Shown: in pieces, positions 1 to 8,824 of the stretch
Position numbering within the stretch: the first letter of the stretch is position 1
How the letters are laid out: the number at the start of each line of letters is the position of its first letter
Source of the DNA: Korobacter sp036501185
GTDB lineage: Bacteria > Acidobacteriota > Terriglobia > Terriglobales > Acidobacteriaceae
Direction of reading: 5' to 3'
Length of the DNA stretch: 64,000 nt
Assembly (NCBI GenBank): GCA_036501185.1
Contig: DASYAU010000130.1
Span: 14,943 to 78,942, forward strand
The notes under the pieces: model-generated
What the model saw: only the letters and a program-made list of their open reading frames with translations
What the model was told of the DNA's origin: nothing
Databases searched by the model: none
Translations under genes and position numbers: made by a program

Positions 1-62
1 TGAGCGACGCGATCAAGCAGGCGCGGAACATCGCGCTGCTGCCGTTCGCCGCGGCGCGCTAG
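1..62 (+). CDS. rpsR: 30S ribosomal protein bS18, C-terminal fragment
   Basis: Only the last 19 codons lie in the window, in the frame starting at base 3 and ending at the TAG at 60-62. They read SDAIKQARNIALLPFAAAR. The core ARNIALLPF matches the conserved C-terminal end of bS18, a small-subunit protein of the 30S platform. The gene is cut by the window edge. The next gene on the same strand is rplI, and rpsF-rpsR-rplI is a classic bacterial gene order, which supports the call despite the short stretch. Confidence 0.85.
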   Translation, partial: SDAIKQARNIALLPFAAAR

Positions 63-190
63 TCACGCGAACAGCAGATCCCTGCGGCGTAGAGGCTGCG
101 CCTAGGGATGACAACAAGAGAGATTGATGGGGCGCGAACAGCGATGTCGGCTGGCCGCGACGCACACACACTTTGGACGGAGTTACGACG

Positions 191-652
191 ATGGAAGTCA
201 TTTTGAAGCAGGATGTAGACAAATTGGGGCACCAGGGCGACGTGGTGAAGGTGGCCGAGGGATATGGCCGCAATTACCTGCTGCCCAAAAAGCTTGCGAT
301 TGAGGCGACGGCGGGGAACAAGGCCGTGATTGGGCAGATGAAAGCTGCCTCGTTGCGCCGCGTTGCGCGCGAAAAATCCGATGCCGAGTCGCTGGCGAAG
401 CAGTTCGAGGGCGTGACGGTTACGTTCACCCGCCGCTCGGGCGAAAACAACCAACTGTTCGGTTCCGTGACCACTTCCGACATCGCGCAGGAACTCGAGT
501 CGAAGGGTTTCACCGTCGATCGCCGCAAGCTCGCGCTGAACGAACCGATCAAGACGACCGGCGACTTCAAGGTCGGCCTGAAGCTGCATCGCGACGTAAC
601 GGTGGAGATCCCGGTACACGTGGGGAAGGAACAGGAAGTCGCAGCCGAGTAA
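191..652 (+). CDS. rplI: 50S ribosomal protein bL9
   Basis: This 153-residue protein begins MEVILKQDVDKLG and continues with the N-terminal signature GHQGDVVKVAEGYGRNYLLPK, diagnostic of bL9, which binds 23S rRNA near the L1 stalk. Length is normal for the family (about 150). The frame is open from 173, but the ATG at 191 is preferred because the family starts at this residue and a GGAG stretch sits about 9 bases upstream. It follows rpsR after about 130 bases and is closed by a strong terminator, so it is the last gene of its operon. Confidence 0.97.
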   Translation: MEVILKQDVDKLGHQGDVVKVAEGYGRNYLLPKKLAIEATAGNKAVIGQMKAASLRRVAREKSDAESLAKQFEGVTVTFTRRSGENNQLFGSVTTSDIAQELESKGFTVDRRKLALNEPIKTTGDFKVGLKLHRDVTVEIPVHVGKEQEVAAE

Positions 653-708
653 CTTCGCGACCCACCCTGTCCTGCGGACAAGGGTGAAGCACCCACAGAG
701 TTGTCGAG

Positions 709-741
709 GGCTAGCTCTCTTGGAGAGAGCTAGTCTTTTTT
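709..741 (+). terminator. Intrinsic terminator after rplI
   Basis: A 12-bp stem (709-720 with 724-735, one G-U pair) closes a 3-base loop and is followed directly by six T residues (736-741). It lies 57 bases after the rplI stop and ends the ribosomal-protein operon. Confidence 0.93.
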
Positions 742-816
742 CTTGCGAGCACTCTTGGCGATTTGGGCGACGGGGACTAAACTTCCGCAGCGCTTCGTCT
801 CTGGAACTACACCGCC

Positions 817-1209
817 ATGGAAATCAAGAAGAACATCAAGCTCTCGTACCGCATCGAGGAAAGACCCGGTGGAGGATACGTGGCGCGTTCGAGCGATCCG
901 TCGCAGCCGCCGATGGAAGCGGCGAGCAAGATGGAGTTGTTTCAGAAAATGCGTGAGCGCACGGCGGCGGTACTGGGCAGTGAAATTCCACTAGACCTCG
1001 AGCATATTCGCGTTGATGCAAAGCCGATCGAGCACGGGACGGTGATTGACATCGCCACCAAGCAACCCCAGGATGTGACGCCTCGGACAACGCCAGAGAT
1101 GGATGCGCGGCCGCTCGCGGCGGGCGCTTCCTCGGGTTCGCGCTTCTGGATGATTGCGTTCTTCCTACTGCTAACCGTGGTGTTGGTGTGGTACTTCCTG
1201 CACCACTGA
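817..1209 (+). CDS. Small tail-anchored protein with HicB-like N-terminal segment
   Basis: This 130-residue protein is not recognised as a named family. Residues 1-50 (KLSYRIEERPGGGYVARS followed by a helix) resemble the small beta-strand fold of HicB-type domains, a weak visual similarity only. Residues 85-105 are low complexity. Residues 109-127 (FWMIAFFLLLTVVLVWYFL) form a single membrane segment with only His-His after it, so the protein is probably tail-anchored with the N-terminal domain in the cytoplasm. No clear Shine-Dalgarno precedes the ATG. It stands alone between the rplI terminator and a convergent gene. Codon use is like its neighbours. It is probably a real gene; the function is unknown. 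Confidence 0.7.
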   Translation: MEIKKNIKLSYRIEERPGGGYVARSSDPSQPPMEAASKMELFQKMRERTAAVLGSEIPLDLEHIRVDAKPIEHGTVIDIATKQPQDVTPRTTPEMDARPLAAGASSGSRFWMIAFFLLLTVVLVWYFLHH

Positions 1210-1230
1210 ACGCGCCTTCCGGAGTCAATC

Positions 1231-3522
1231 CTAGTAAAAATAAGGCGTCTTTTTCGTCCACTCGCTCTTCGGATACTTCGAATGCAGGAGCTGGAACGCC
1301 TGCTTGCTGAACCCCTTCGATTTGTCATCCACACAGCCGTACCGAGTTGAGCGCACCACGAGGTGTAGTGCTTCGGGGACGCGTGGGTCGTCGGGTGCGG
1401 TTTTCGCCCACGCGATGACCTCAGCTGCCATGTAGTTGGGCGCGGAGCCTATCTTCGAGAGCGCGGTCCATTCGGACATGCCCGCAGACTTGTCCGCGGA
1501 GTTCAGGAATTGCGGGTTAGGCGGCGGCACGGCCTTCTGTCCGGGCTCGTCACCCATCACGGTCTTCCAGGTAGTTTTGTCGAGCTTGGCGCCGACGTCT
1601 TCACACCACCAGTTGTCGCGGTAATCGTCAATCTTGTTCATCTCGCTCGTGCGTTGCATGTTGGGTACGACGAATGGCTTCATCCCCGGATTGTGGAGCA
1701 ACGTCCAGAGCGCGGCGCGGTGGCGAGCGTCGTCCGTCGAGGCCTTCGCGTAGTCGTCGATGTAAGGGGCGAGGACTGGCGTGGCTTTGCGAACGGCGGG
1801 CGCGAAATTCGCAGCCACTTCGGGTTTGTTCAGCAAAAGCGCGCGCGTGAAAGCGGCGGAGGCGACTTCGTCCTGCAGCGGCTTGGGAATTTGCGCGCTC
1901 GCTGCGGTCTCCTCCAGCCTGCTAAGCGGCAATGCGTGATTCAGGACCGCGATGGCGTCGGTGTCAAAGTAAACATCGATCGGAGTTCCGGGCGGCGCGG
2001 GTTTGGTCTCGTCAATGTGTGCCTGTGTGTGATGTTCGGCGGCGTCTTCGCGCGGAGCGAAGTGCAGGAAGTCGTCCAAGGTCTCCGCAAGCGCCATGCG
2101 TTGTCCCCAGAAAAGATTTCGCGCGGAGACGGGCGCGTCTTTGGCGAGGTAAGCGAGATTCGCGTCGACGAGGGAGCGAGCGTCTTTGTCATTCTTCAAG
2201 GCGCGGAGGAGAACGACGCGGTCGTAGAGCACGGTGAGCAGGCGCGGATCACGGGCATTCACCGCGGCTGTTGCGGCGAGGAGATCTTTCGCGGCGGGAT
2301 CGGAGGCATCGATCGCATTCAGCGCGGCGACCAGCCACGGAAGCGACTTCGTCTCGCGCCACTTCGCGATGGCGTGGTCCTTTGCAGTAGAGCCGACCTG
2401 GAAGCTGATGACCCAGTCGGTGAGGTCGTCTTTACGCGCGCGGGAATCGGGCTGGATACCAAGCCCGCTATCGAGCAGGTAACGATAGTCGATCAGGTCC
2501 TGTGCCAGGTTGGTGCTGGTGCCGTTGGCGAGCTGGGTCCCGAGCTGGTGGGCAAAATCTTCAGGATGAAGGCGGGCCTCGACAAAGCCGAGCATCTTGT
2601 CGCACGCGGCATAAGTGGGTGCGTATTCCTTGTAGGCGTGGACTTTTTTCAGCGCAATCTCAGCGCCCTTCAGAATTTCCGGATCGAACTTGCCGGTCTC
2701 CGACGGTTTGAGCGTGGCGGTCCGAATGAGTGCGCGCGCGGCGAGATAAGGCGCCCACACATGCCACGGCGACGATTTGTCCTGCGCAATGGATTCGTAT
2801 TGCTTTACCGCCACCAGCAGTCGCGATGGATCGCCGCTGTAGAAGAGCGCGGCGGCGATTTGGTAGTCGCGGTCCTGCTTCAACAGCTTGTTGCTGGTGG
2901 TGACCGGAGCCGGTTCCTTAAATTCTTTGGAACTGCAGTTGGAGAAGACGTCGTCCTGGCCGGCGATCCAGGCCTTGAGGTCGGCAGAATTCGCGCCCCA
3001 GCGCTGCTCGCGGTCTTTCAACGTCTGCACGGCATTGAGGAAAGCAGGGTCGGGACAGTTCAGAAAAGTCTGGTACTCGCCGTAAGGCTTGTCGGGATCA
3101 ATGGACGCGTCTTGGGAAACTTTCTCTCCGAGGGCCCGTGCCCGTTCCGAGAGCCAAACCTGCGACGGCGACGGCGGTGGAGTTTGGTTCGGATCGCCGG
3201 CATCGTAGCTCATTCCGTAAGAGTCGAGCGCGTCGGCGTAGTGCGCCTCGGCGGTGAGGATCGGGTCGAGGGCAGCACGCTCACTTGGAGTGAACGGTCG
3301 ATTCACCAGGTTGCGGTAGGCGACCACCAGGAACATCCGGTGGAACGATGGCTTGAGGATGCCGAGCTTGCCGCCGATGTAGTCGCTGACGGGGAAGTCA
3401 GGGTGCGAGTCGTAGGAGAAGGTGGCTTGCTCGAAGAACGGGCCGCAGGAAAAGATGTTCCGCGGGAGGACGAGCAGAAGCGTGAACACGCTGAGCAACA
3501 ATGAGCGCTGTAAGGTTCTCAT
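1231..3522 (-). CDS. Exported protein of unknown function (763 aa)
   Basis: A large secreted protein that I do not recognise. Residues 1-25 form a signal peptide with a long Leu-rich core, ending at NIFSCGPFF, so the Cys could be a lipidation site, although the lipobox is poor. The rest is soluble and mostly helical, with many short Ala/Leu helices and repeated tetratricopeptide-like spacing (for example FYSGDPSRLLVAVKQYESIAQD). It may be a TPR-like or carbohydrate-associated surface protein. Its ATG overlaps the stop codon of the upstream DUF3142 gene by 3 bases, so the two are translationally coupled and probably work together. A long open frame on the opposite strand is a codon-bias shadow. 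Confidence 0.8.
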   Translation of the reverse strand: MRTLQRSLLLSVFTLLLVLPRNIFSCGPFFEQATFSYDSHPDFPVSDYIGGKLGILKPSFHRMFLVVAYRNLVNRPFTPSERAALDPILTAEAHYADALDSYGMSYDAGDPNQTPPPSPSQVWLSERARALGEKVSQDASIDPDKPYGEYQTFLNCPDPAFLNAVQTLKDREQRWGANSADLKAWIAGQDDVFSNCSSKEFKEPAPVTTSNKLLKQDRDYQIAAALFYSGDPSRLLVAVKQYESIAQDKSSPWHVWAPYLAARALIRTATLKPSETGKFDPEILKGAEIALKKVHAYKEYAPTYAACDKMLGFVEARLHPEDFAHQLGTQLANGTSTNLAQDLIDYRYLLDSGLGIQPDSRARKDDLTDWVISFQVGSTAKDHAIAKWRETKSLPWLVAALNAIDASDPAAKDLLAATAAVNARDPRLLTVLYDRVVLLRALKNDKDARSLVDANLAYLAKDAPVSARNLFWGQRMALAETLDDFLHFAPREDAAEHHTQAHIDETKPAPPGTPIDVYFDTDAIAVLNHALPLSRLEETAASAQIPKPLQDEVASAAFTRALLLNKPEVAANFAPAVRKATPVLAPYIDDYAKASTDDARHRAALWTLLHNPGMKPFVVPNMQRTSEMNKIDDYRDNWWCEDVGAKLDKTTWKTVMGDEPGQKAVPPPNPQFLNSADKSAGMSEWTALSKIGSAPNYMAAEVIAWAKTAPDDPRVPEALHLVVRSTRYGCVDDKSKGFSKQAFQLLHSKYPKSEWTKKTPYFY

Positions 3523-4259
3523 CGGGCAAGCCTTTCAAGAGTTCGGCGGTAATCGGATTCGGTCCAGGGAGCAGGGGCGAAAGCGTATACGCGGACGTCG
3601 GAGTCGAAGCGCGGCCAGGGCTCGTCGAGCGAAACGCCTACGGATGAGCGGCAGAGCGGCTCGCGGAGGTTGCGGACGTCCATGTGATCGCGACGGATGT
3701 TTCGCTGGTCCACGCCCATGCGGAAGTACATGGGAACAGCTTCGTCGACGGGAAGATTGGCGATCCAGTCATCGCCTTCGCACCACGAGACGAGGGCCGT
3801 GATCGAGAGCGGCATATCGTTCGGCAGTCGTTTGCGGACTTCGGTCAGCAGTGCGCGATAGAACGCTCGCTGCGAGACGGTGGCGTCGAAGTCGATCTGC
3901 ATGGCGCGGGTGTGCGGGTTGTCGGCGTAGTGTGCGATGCGACCGGCGATCATGTTGGGATCGGGAGGTTCCGCAGGAGTTCCCTGGATGCGAATGACGG
4001 CAATGTAATCAGTGCGATCCGGGGCGGAGATCGGCTGATTGCGTGGTTCAAATTTTGCCGGGAGGGTGATGGTCTCAACCAGCACGGCGACCGCAGATCG
4101 ATGAGGATCAATGTAGGTGAGTTTTTCCGGGCGCTGCCATGCCCACAGGGTTGTGTCGGGCAGCGCGCTCATGCGCGAATGGGCGGCACCGGCATGCGTG
4201 GCCCATGCCGCCAGAACCATGGCGGCAACAGCGGTCGCGAGGAGCGTGCGTTTCAGCAT
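3519..4259 (-). CDS. DUF3142 domain-containing exported protein
   Basis: A 246-residue protein starting MLKRTLLATAVAAMVLAAW, with a signal peptide (about residues 1-26) ending AGAAHS. The mature part starts TTLWAWQRPEKLTYIDP, the typical opening of DUF3142 proteins, and includes IQIDFD/MQIDFDA and ITALVSWCEGDDW, which resemble TIM-barrel strands. The frame is open further upstream, but this ATG gives a proper signal peptide and sits 18 bases after a plausible -10 box. It is the first gene of a two-gene operon with the 763-residue exported protein (3-base overlap). The function of DUF3142 is not established; a periplasmic glycoside-hydrolase-like fold is possible. Confidence 0.85.
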   Translation of the reverse strand: MLKRTLLATAVAAMVLAAWATHAGAAHSRMSALPDTTLWAWQRPEKLTYIDPHRSAVAVLVETITLPAKFEPRNQPISAPDRTDYIAVIRIQGTPAEPPDPNMIAGRIAHYADNPHTRAMQIDFDATVSQRAFYRALLTEVRKRLPNDMPLSITALVSWCEGDDWIANLPVDEAVPMYFRMGVDQRNIRRDHMDVRNLREPLCRSSVGVSLDEPWPRFDSDVRVYAFAPAPWTESDYRRTLERLAR

Positions 4260-4276
4260 TTTCCGAGAGCGGCAAA

Positions 4277-4305
4277 AGTATAGAAGCAAGTCGGCGCTTG
4301 GTGAA
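4277..4305 (-). promoter_or_regulatory. Putative promoter of the DUF3142 operon
   Basis: On the minus strand, TTCACC (4300-4305) is separated by 17 bp from TATACT (4277-4282). The predicted start of transcription is near 4270, about 11 bases before the ATG. The -10 box is good and the -35 box weak. Confidence 0.5.
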
Positions 4306-4340
4306 GAGGCATCGCGGGTGGATGCTAAGATACGCGCACG

Positions 4341-5924
4341 ATGGGCGATGCGGGCGAAGTGGGTCCGGCGGCGGGAGAGAAGATTTCGATCTGGGGCGGG
4401 CGCTGGTTTCACGTTCTGCTGATCGTAATGAGTGCCATCGGTGCGCGCGTACCGTTCTATCTTGCGCTGAAGCCGGTGTGGTCGTCGGACACGGCGAGCT
4501 ACACGCTTGCGTACTATTTCTGGGCGCATCACCAATTTTTTGCCGGCGAACGCACGCCCGGATACCCGATTTTTCTCGGGCTCGCACAATGGGTACACGG
4601 AGCGCCCGCGGGCATCCTGCTGAGTTTTCCGGTTGCTTATTCGGTGCTGCATTGGCAGGCGCTGCTGGATATCGCGGCGGTGGTCGCCCTTTATTTCGTG
4701 ATGCGCGAGTGGATGAAGATCAGACCGGCAATCGCGGTCATCGCGTCCATCTTTCTGGTTAATGTCGCCGGGCTTTGCATTGAAGAAATGCAGTTACTGA
4801 ACATGTCGCTGTCGTTCGCGGCGGTGACCGCGATCGTCTGCCTCTACGCGGGATTCTTGAAACGGATTTCCGAGAACAAAAAGACGCTAGCGCTCGGGTT
4901 TGGTATTGGCATCGCGATGGCGATCGGAGTACTGATCCGGCCGGAGGTGTTGATTTTTTCCGTGCTGCTGGTGGTTGGGACGATGGCGCTGCGGCTCGCG
5001 ATGCCGGAACGCGGAGTGCAGCTGCTCTCGTCTGCCCTGCTGATGATGGTGGGACTCGCGCCCTTGCTGTTGCTGTGGATGACGTGGATGTATGTCGGCA
5101 TTGGACAATTCCGCGTGACCACGCTGGATGGGTGGAACAAGAGCCGCACGGTGTACAACCTGTTCGATCGCGTCGAGCCGCAAGACCGTGCGCTCGGGGA
5201 GGTCCTGGCCCATAGCTACACGTTGCAACGGGCGCAGGGAAAGAACGTGAATGTGCGCGAGCACATATTCCTGGCATTCGATGAGCTGCGCGGACATTAT
5301 TTGGAATTTCCCATCGAGCACCCGGTCAGTCGTCCGAGCGAGTTGAACGCGTGGGCGATCAAAGTGGCACACGAGTGGTTCGGGTTCCAGCGGGTGCCGT
5401 GCGAAGTCTCGAACACGATGAGCTGCTTCGAGAATATGCGGAACAAGATCGACTTGGGGGACTACATCGGCGAAGTTTCGACTCGGTTGATGTTCCATCA
5501 TCCGTTCTCTTGGCTGCGGAATGTGTTAGCGGATTGGTTCGAAGAGGGATTCAACTTCGATTACATCGATGAGAAGCCGGCCGTGGTGGGATACCACGCT
5601 ATTACGGTCGACGGAAGCAGTTACATCGCGCGTCCAGGGCTGGAGAAGGCACTGGAATGGGCAGTGCGCATCGAGGCGCCGCTGCTGACGGTGGCGTATT
5701 TGCTGGCGATCGGTTGCGTGGTTTTTGGCTTCCGATTGGTGCGGGCAGACCGCGAGAGGGCGTGGCTCGTCGTGATTCTCGCATTCGCAGCAGTGGGATC
5801 GATGGCGGTGATGTGCGCTTTGGAAGGTTTTAACCGAATTTATAACTTGCCTTATCTGAGCGTCTTCGTCCTGTGCGCCAGCTATTTGCCCGGCTCTTTC
5901 GTTCGGCGCTCGCGCACGCAATAG
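4341..5924 (+). CDS. GT39/ArnT-like polytopic glycosyltransferase
   Basis: A 527-residue membrane protein with about ten hydrophobic segments. The N-terminal region carries the pattern of lipid-linked sugar glycosyltransferases (GT-C fold): an acidic first loop, WSSDTASYTLAYYF, followed by ERTPGYPIFLG. A large, partly soluble region (residues about 260-400) contains many aromatic residues, and the C-terminus returns to membrane segments (for example LLTVAYLLAIGCVVFGFRL). Such enzymes transfer a sugar from an undecaprenyl- or dolichyl-type lipid carrier on the periplasmic face. Donor and acceptor cannot be told. It is divergent from the DUF3142 operon with an 81-bp shared promoter region. Confidence 0.78.
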   Translation: MGDAGEVGPAAGEKISIWGGRWFHVLLIVMSAIGARVPFYLALKPVWSSDTASYTLAYYFWAHHQFFAGERTPGYPIFLGLAQWVHGAPAGILLSFPVAYSVLHWQALLDIAAVVALYFVMREWMKIRPAIAVIASIFLVNVAGLCIEEMQLLNMSLSFAAVTAIVCLYAGFLKRISENKKTLALGFGIGIAMAIGVLIRPEVLIFSVLLVVGTMALRLAMPERGVQLLSSALLMMVGLAPLLLLWMTWMYVGIGQFRVTTLDGWNKSRTVYNLFDRVEPQDRALGEVLAHSYTLQRAQGKNVNVREHIFLAFDELRGHYLEFPIEHPVSRPSELNAWAIKVAHEWFGFQRVPCEVSNTMSCFENMRNKIDLGDYIGEVSTRLMFHHPFSWLRNVLADWFEEGFNFDYIDEKPAVVGYHAITVDGSSYIARPGLEKALEWAVRIEAPLLTVAYLLAIGCVVFGFRLVRADRERAWLVVILAFAAVGSMAVMCALEGFNRIYNLPYLSVFVLCASYLPGSFVRRSRTQ

Positions 5925-5970
5925 TCCGGGTGATTTGCTTCGGAATGGGCTTTGATGGGACGATACCCGA

Positions 5971-6936
5971 ATGCTGAAAGCTTCAATTACAGGAATTTCC
6001 CTGGCCGGAATGGTGCTGGCGGGCAGCGCTTTGGCGCAACAGAGCCAGTCCTCTACCCCGACGGCAAAACCCACCACGAGCAGCGCCACCACGCACAGTG
6101 CGACGAGTGCTGCCAAGAAAACCACGACCGCTGCAGCTCCGCTTGTTCTGAAGACAGACCGGGAGAAAGCGAGCTATGCGATTGGTACCAGCATCGGCCG
6201 GCACCTGAAGGAAGATGAGCTGGATGTGGACACGGCAATCCTATACCGCGCCATGAAAGATGCGCTGGCCGGGAAAAAGGCGCCTCTTACCGACGAAGAG
6301 CTCGCTAATGCTATGAGGACGTTCCAAAAGCAGGGCCAGGATGCAATGATCGCGAAGAACTTGCGGGTGGGAGACGAATATCGCGCGGCATACAAAACGA
6401 AGCCCGGCGTAATTGCTTTGCCGGATGGGCTGGAATACAAGGTGCTGCAGCAGGGAACCGGTCCGAAGCCGGCTGCTACCGATGAAGTGGTGGTGAACTA
6501 TCGCGGGACCTTCGTGGATGGCAAGGAATTCGACAGCTCTTATAAGCGGAACGAGCCCACCACGCTTCCGGTAAACGGCGTGATCAAAGGTTGGACCGAG
6601 GCTCTGGAACTGATGCCGGTGGGTTCGAAGTGGCAACTGGTCGTCCCGCCCAGCCTGGCTTATGGGGAGCATGGCAGACCGGGGATGCCGCCAAATTCGA
6701 CGCTGGTGTTCGAGGTTGAGCTGCTGAAGATCGCGGAAAAGAAGCCGCCTGCGCCGGAGGCACCCGAGGCGGGTACGCCCGAACCGACGGACTCGGCACC
6801 GAGTGCGGCTCCGAAGGCGACGCCGCCAGCGGCAACATCCCCGAATGGGGCTCCGAGCGGAACGGCCGCACCGACGCCGGATCCGCCGAATGGCTCGGCA
6901 GCGCCGACGGCGAGCACGCCGCAGCCGAAGCAATAG
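5971..6936 (+). CDS. FKBP-type peptidyl-prolyl cis-trans isomerase, exported
   Basis: A 321-residue periplasmic foldase of the Mip/FkpA type. Residues 1-23 are a signal peptide (ISLAGMVLAGSALAQQ). A Ser/Thr-rich linker leads to an FKBP_N dimerisation segment (about 55-140: EKASYAIGTSIGRHLKEDELDVD). Next comes the FKBP catalytic domain (about 155-250), with VVVNYRGTFVDGKEFDSSY, VIKGWTEAL and PPSLAYGEHG. The last 70 residues are an Ala/Pro/Thr-rich, probably disordered tail, absent from classic Mip. It catalyses Xaa-Pro isomerisation in folding envelope proteins. It appears to be a single-gene unit. Confidence 0.95.
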   Translation: MLKASITGISLAGMVLAGSALAQQSQSSTPTAKPTTSSATTHSATSAAKKTTTAAAPLVLKTDREKASYAIGTSIGRHLKEDELDVDTAILYRAMKDALAGKKAPLTDEELANAMRTFQKQGQDAMIAKNLRVGDEYRAAYKTKPGVIALPDGLEYKVLQQGTGPKPAATDEVVVNYRGTFVDGKEFDSSYKRNEPTTLPVNGVIKGWTEALELMPVGSKWQLVVPPSLAYGEHGRPGMPPNSTLVFEVELLKIAEKKPPAPEAPEAGTPEPTDSAPSAAPKATPPAATSPNGAPSGTAAPTPDPPNGSAAPTASTPQPKQ

Positions 6937-7005
6937 CCTGGGTATTGCGAGTTGCACAGTTTTTTGTGCAGATGATCCGATTCTAGGAACCGGGGCGCCG
7001 GCTTC

Positions 7006-7011
7006 TATAAT
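7006..7011 (+). promoter_or_regulatory. Possible -10 box of the ECF sigma operon
   Basis: The 283-bp gap before the sigma gene contains a perfect TATAAT at 7006-7011, with GGAACC at 6986-6991 (spacer 14 bp). The GGAACC is reminiscent of ECF -35 elements, but the spacing does not fit well, so this may be a housekeeping promoter with a poor -35. Confidence 0.35.
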
Positions 7012-7219
7012 CAAATGCTCACAGAAGTGCTCTGGCCCCGTCCAAATGCATTGAAAGGCAACAGTTAAAGCCTTTAAGGCGTCACGCAGGCGGGTGCACT
7101 GGATGGCGAGTGAGGCAGTAGTCAGGTCGCTGACCGGCATTCCCGGTACGGCCGTGGCGAGCGGTAGGCCGGGACAGAGCGGTTCTAGAAATCCCTCAGC
7201 TTCAAACACTCGGGGGAGC

Positions 7220-7822
7220 ATGGTTGGGCAGACCACGAACCGAATGAACGATGCCGAATTGATACGTGCTGCCCAGCGCGGGGATCACGCCGCGTTCGAG
7301 GAACTCGTACGCCAGTACGATTCCGCGGTGCTGCGTTTAGCGCTGCACCTCACGCGTTCCGAGTCGGACGCGCAGGACGTTTACCAGGACGCTTTCCTGA
7401 AGGCATACCGGAATATCGGGAACTTCCGGTTTGAATGTTCGTTTTACACCTGGATCTATCGCATCGTCACCAACCTGTGTTTGGACCTGCTGCGGAAACG
7501 GCAGGTGCGCAAAGAAGACGCTCCTGTGGTCAAAGACAACCATGGTGAGGAGTACGACCTGCTCGACCAGGTAGCGGATGACCGCAGCGGCGCAAGTCCG
7601 GAGCGCGACCTGATGCGTCGGGAACTGGGACAGCGCATTGCCAAGGCATTAGAGAAGCTCACCCCGCGCGAGCGGATGGTTTTCGAGATGAAGCATTACC
7701 AGGGTCTGAAGCTGAGAACAATCGGCGAGATCCTGAATACGACGGAAGAGACAGCCAAGAACACGCTCTTCCGGGGGACGCAAAAGCTGCGCGCGGCCCT
7801 GGGCGACATGAAGAGGAAGTAG
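7220..7822 (+). CDS. RNA polymerase ECF sigma factor (RpoE-like)
   Basis: A 200-residue ECF sigma factor. Region 2 reads LIRAAQRGDHAAFEELVRQYDS, SDAQDVYQDAFLKAYRNIGNF and FYTWIYRIVTNLCLDLLRKRQ. Region 4 reads KLTPRERMVFEMKHYQGLKLRTIGEIL with the helix-turn-helix NTTEETAKNTLFRGTQKLR. The frame opens at 7094. ATG 7220 has GGGGGAG only one base away, and the downstream ATG at 7244 (MNDAELIRAA) is an equally possible start, so the N-terminus is uncertain. The stop lies two bases before the anti-sigma gene, the usual arrangement of a sigma and its co-transcribed inhibitor. It probably directs an envelope-stress regulon that includes its own operon. Confidence 0.95.
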   Translation: MVGQTTNRMNDAELIRAAQRGDHAAFEELVRQYDSAVLRLALHLTRSESDAQDVYQDAFLKAYRNIGNFRFECSFYTWIYRIVTNLCLDLLRKRQVRKEDAPVVKDNHGEEYDLLDQVADDRSGASPERDLMRRELGQRIAKALEKLTPRERMVFEMKHYQGLKLRTIGEILNTTEETAKNTLFRGTQKLRAALGDMKRK

Positions 7823-7824
7823 CC

Positions 7825-8757
7825 ATGAACTGCGATTGGGTACAACAGAACCTAACCCTGTACCTGTACAACGAACTCGGCGACGATGCGCGGCACGAAC
7901 TGGAACAGCACCTGGTGCGCTGCACGGATTGCGCCTCGGAGTTTGAGGCGACGAAGACGTTTCAGGAAACGATGTCGACGTTGCCGGCGCCGGAGGTGAC
8001 ACCGAACCTGTTGGCATCGTCGCGCATGCGGTTACAGGAGTCGTTGGAACACGCCGAGCAATTGCATGGATGGCGCCGCTTCATACTGGATCCGATGGCG
8101 CTGCTGCAACGTATGCGTGTCGCTCCCGCATTGGCAGCGGCGATTTTCATTATTGGCTTCGGGAGCGGTTTGGCAGTGATGTACGGAGTGCATCCGGGAT
8201 CGGTCAGCATCATTGGACATCCGGAAGTGCATGACATGGCGAAAGCATCGATTGGGCAGGTGCGATCGGTGGAAGTACAGCCGAATTCCGACCAAGTGAG
8301 CGTAAATTACGATCGCGTTCTGCCGGAGAAGGTGCAGGGATCGGCAAGCGATCCGAAGATCCAGGAACTGCTGGCGTACGCGGCGCGCAATAACGACAAC
8401 TCGGGCGTGCGGCTGGATTCCGTCGGCGTACTGGCGAAGAAGGGTGATGACCCGGCGGCGCGTGAGACATTGACGTACTCGCTGCGATACGACAGTAATC
8501 CGGGCGTACGGCTGAAGGCCCTGGAGGCACTGGAGCCTTATGTGAAAGACGATGTCCGGGTGCGCAATGCGGTGCTGGAAGCGCTGCTGAACGATAGCAA
8601 TCCGGGCGTGCGGTCGGGAGCGATCCACCTGCTCGAGCCGGTGAAGGCCGATACCAGCGTGCATGCGGCGCTGGAACAGTTGTCGAAGGAAGATCCGAAC
8701 GAGTACATCCGGACGGAGTCGAAGCGGTTGTTGCAGAACACTCCGGAGTTGGATTAG
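7825..8757 (+). CDS. Membrane anti-sigma factor with zinc finger and HEAT-like repeats
   Basis: A 310-residue protein. Residues 1-50 are an anti-sigma zinc domain with the signature H29-x3-C33-x2-C36 (HLVRCTDC). A single membrane segment follows at about residues 100-122 (LAAAIFIIGFGSGLAVMYGV). The periplasmic part (about 185-305) consists of HEAT-type repeats with recurring SNPGVRLKALEAL and SNPGVRSGAIHLL units. It begins two bases after the sigma gene and should hold that sigma at the membrane until a signal releases it. The HEAT-like part in place of a RseA/RseB-type sensor is unusual and might sense or bind envelope proteins. Confidence 0.9.
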   Translation: MNCDWVQQNLTLYLYNELGDDARHELEQHLVRCTDCASEFEATKTFQETMSTLPAPEVTPNLLASSRMRLQESLEHAEQLHGWRRFILDPMALLQRMRVAPALAAAIFIIGFGSGLAVMYGVHPGSVSIIGHPEVHDMAKASIGQVRSVEVQPNSDQVSVNYDRVLPEKVQGSASDPKIQELLAYAARNNDNSGVRLDSVGVLAKKGDDPAARETLTYSLRYDSNPGVRLKALEALEPYVKDDVRVRNAVLEALLNDSNPGVRSGAIHLLEPVKADTSVHAALEQLSKEDPNEYIRTESKRLLQNTPELD

Positions 8758-8824
8758 AGAGTTGAAAGAAGTTAGCGGTGTCGCGGGCTTCCGCGGAATG
8801 GGCGCTACGGGAGCTGGAAGGAAC

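Noticed and set aside
1510..3504. A 664-codon open frame opposite the 763-residue exported protein
   Set aside because: It is rich in Arg and Gly with no domain or signal peptide, and mirrors the codon bias of the gene on the other strand. The same holds for the long antisense frames at 20075-21526, 36312-37790, 52301-53752, 56220-57704 and 62619-63935.
4341..5924. Sugar specificity of the GT39-like protein (mannose or aminoarabinose)
   Set aside because: The motifs give the fold only. No substrate-specific residues are recognised, so no gene name was given.
7015..7068. A 17-codon mini-ORF directly after the TATAAT at 7006
   Set aside because: It lacks a rare-codon run, and no terminator follows, so there is no ground to call a second attenuator.
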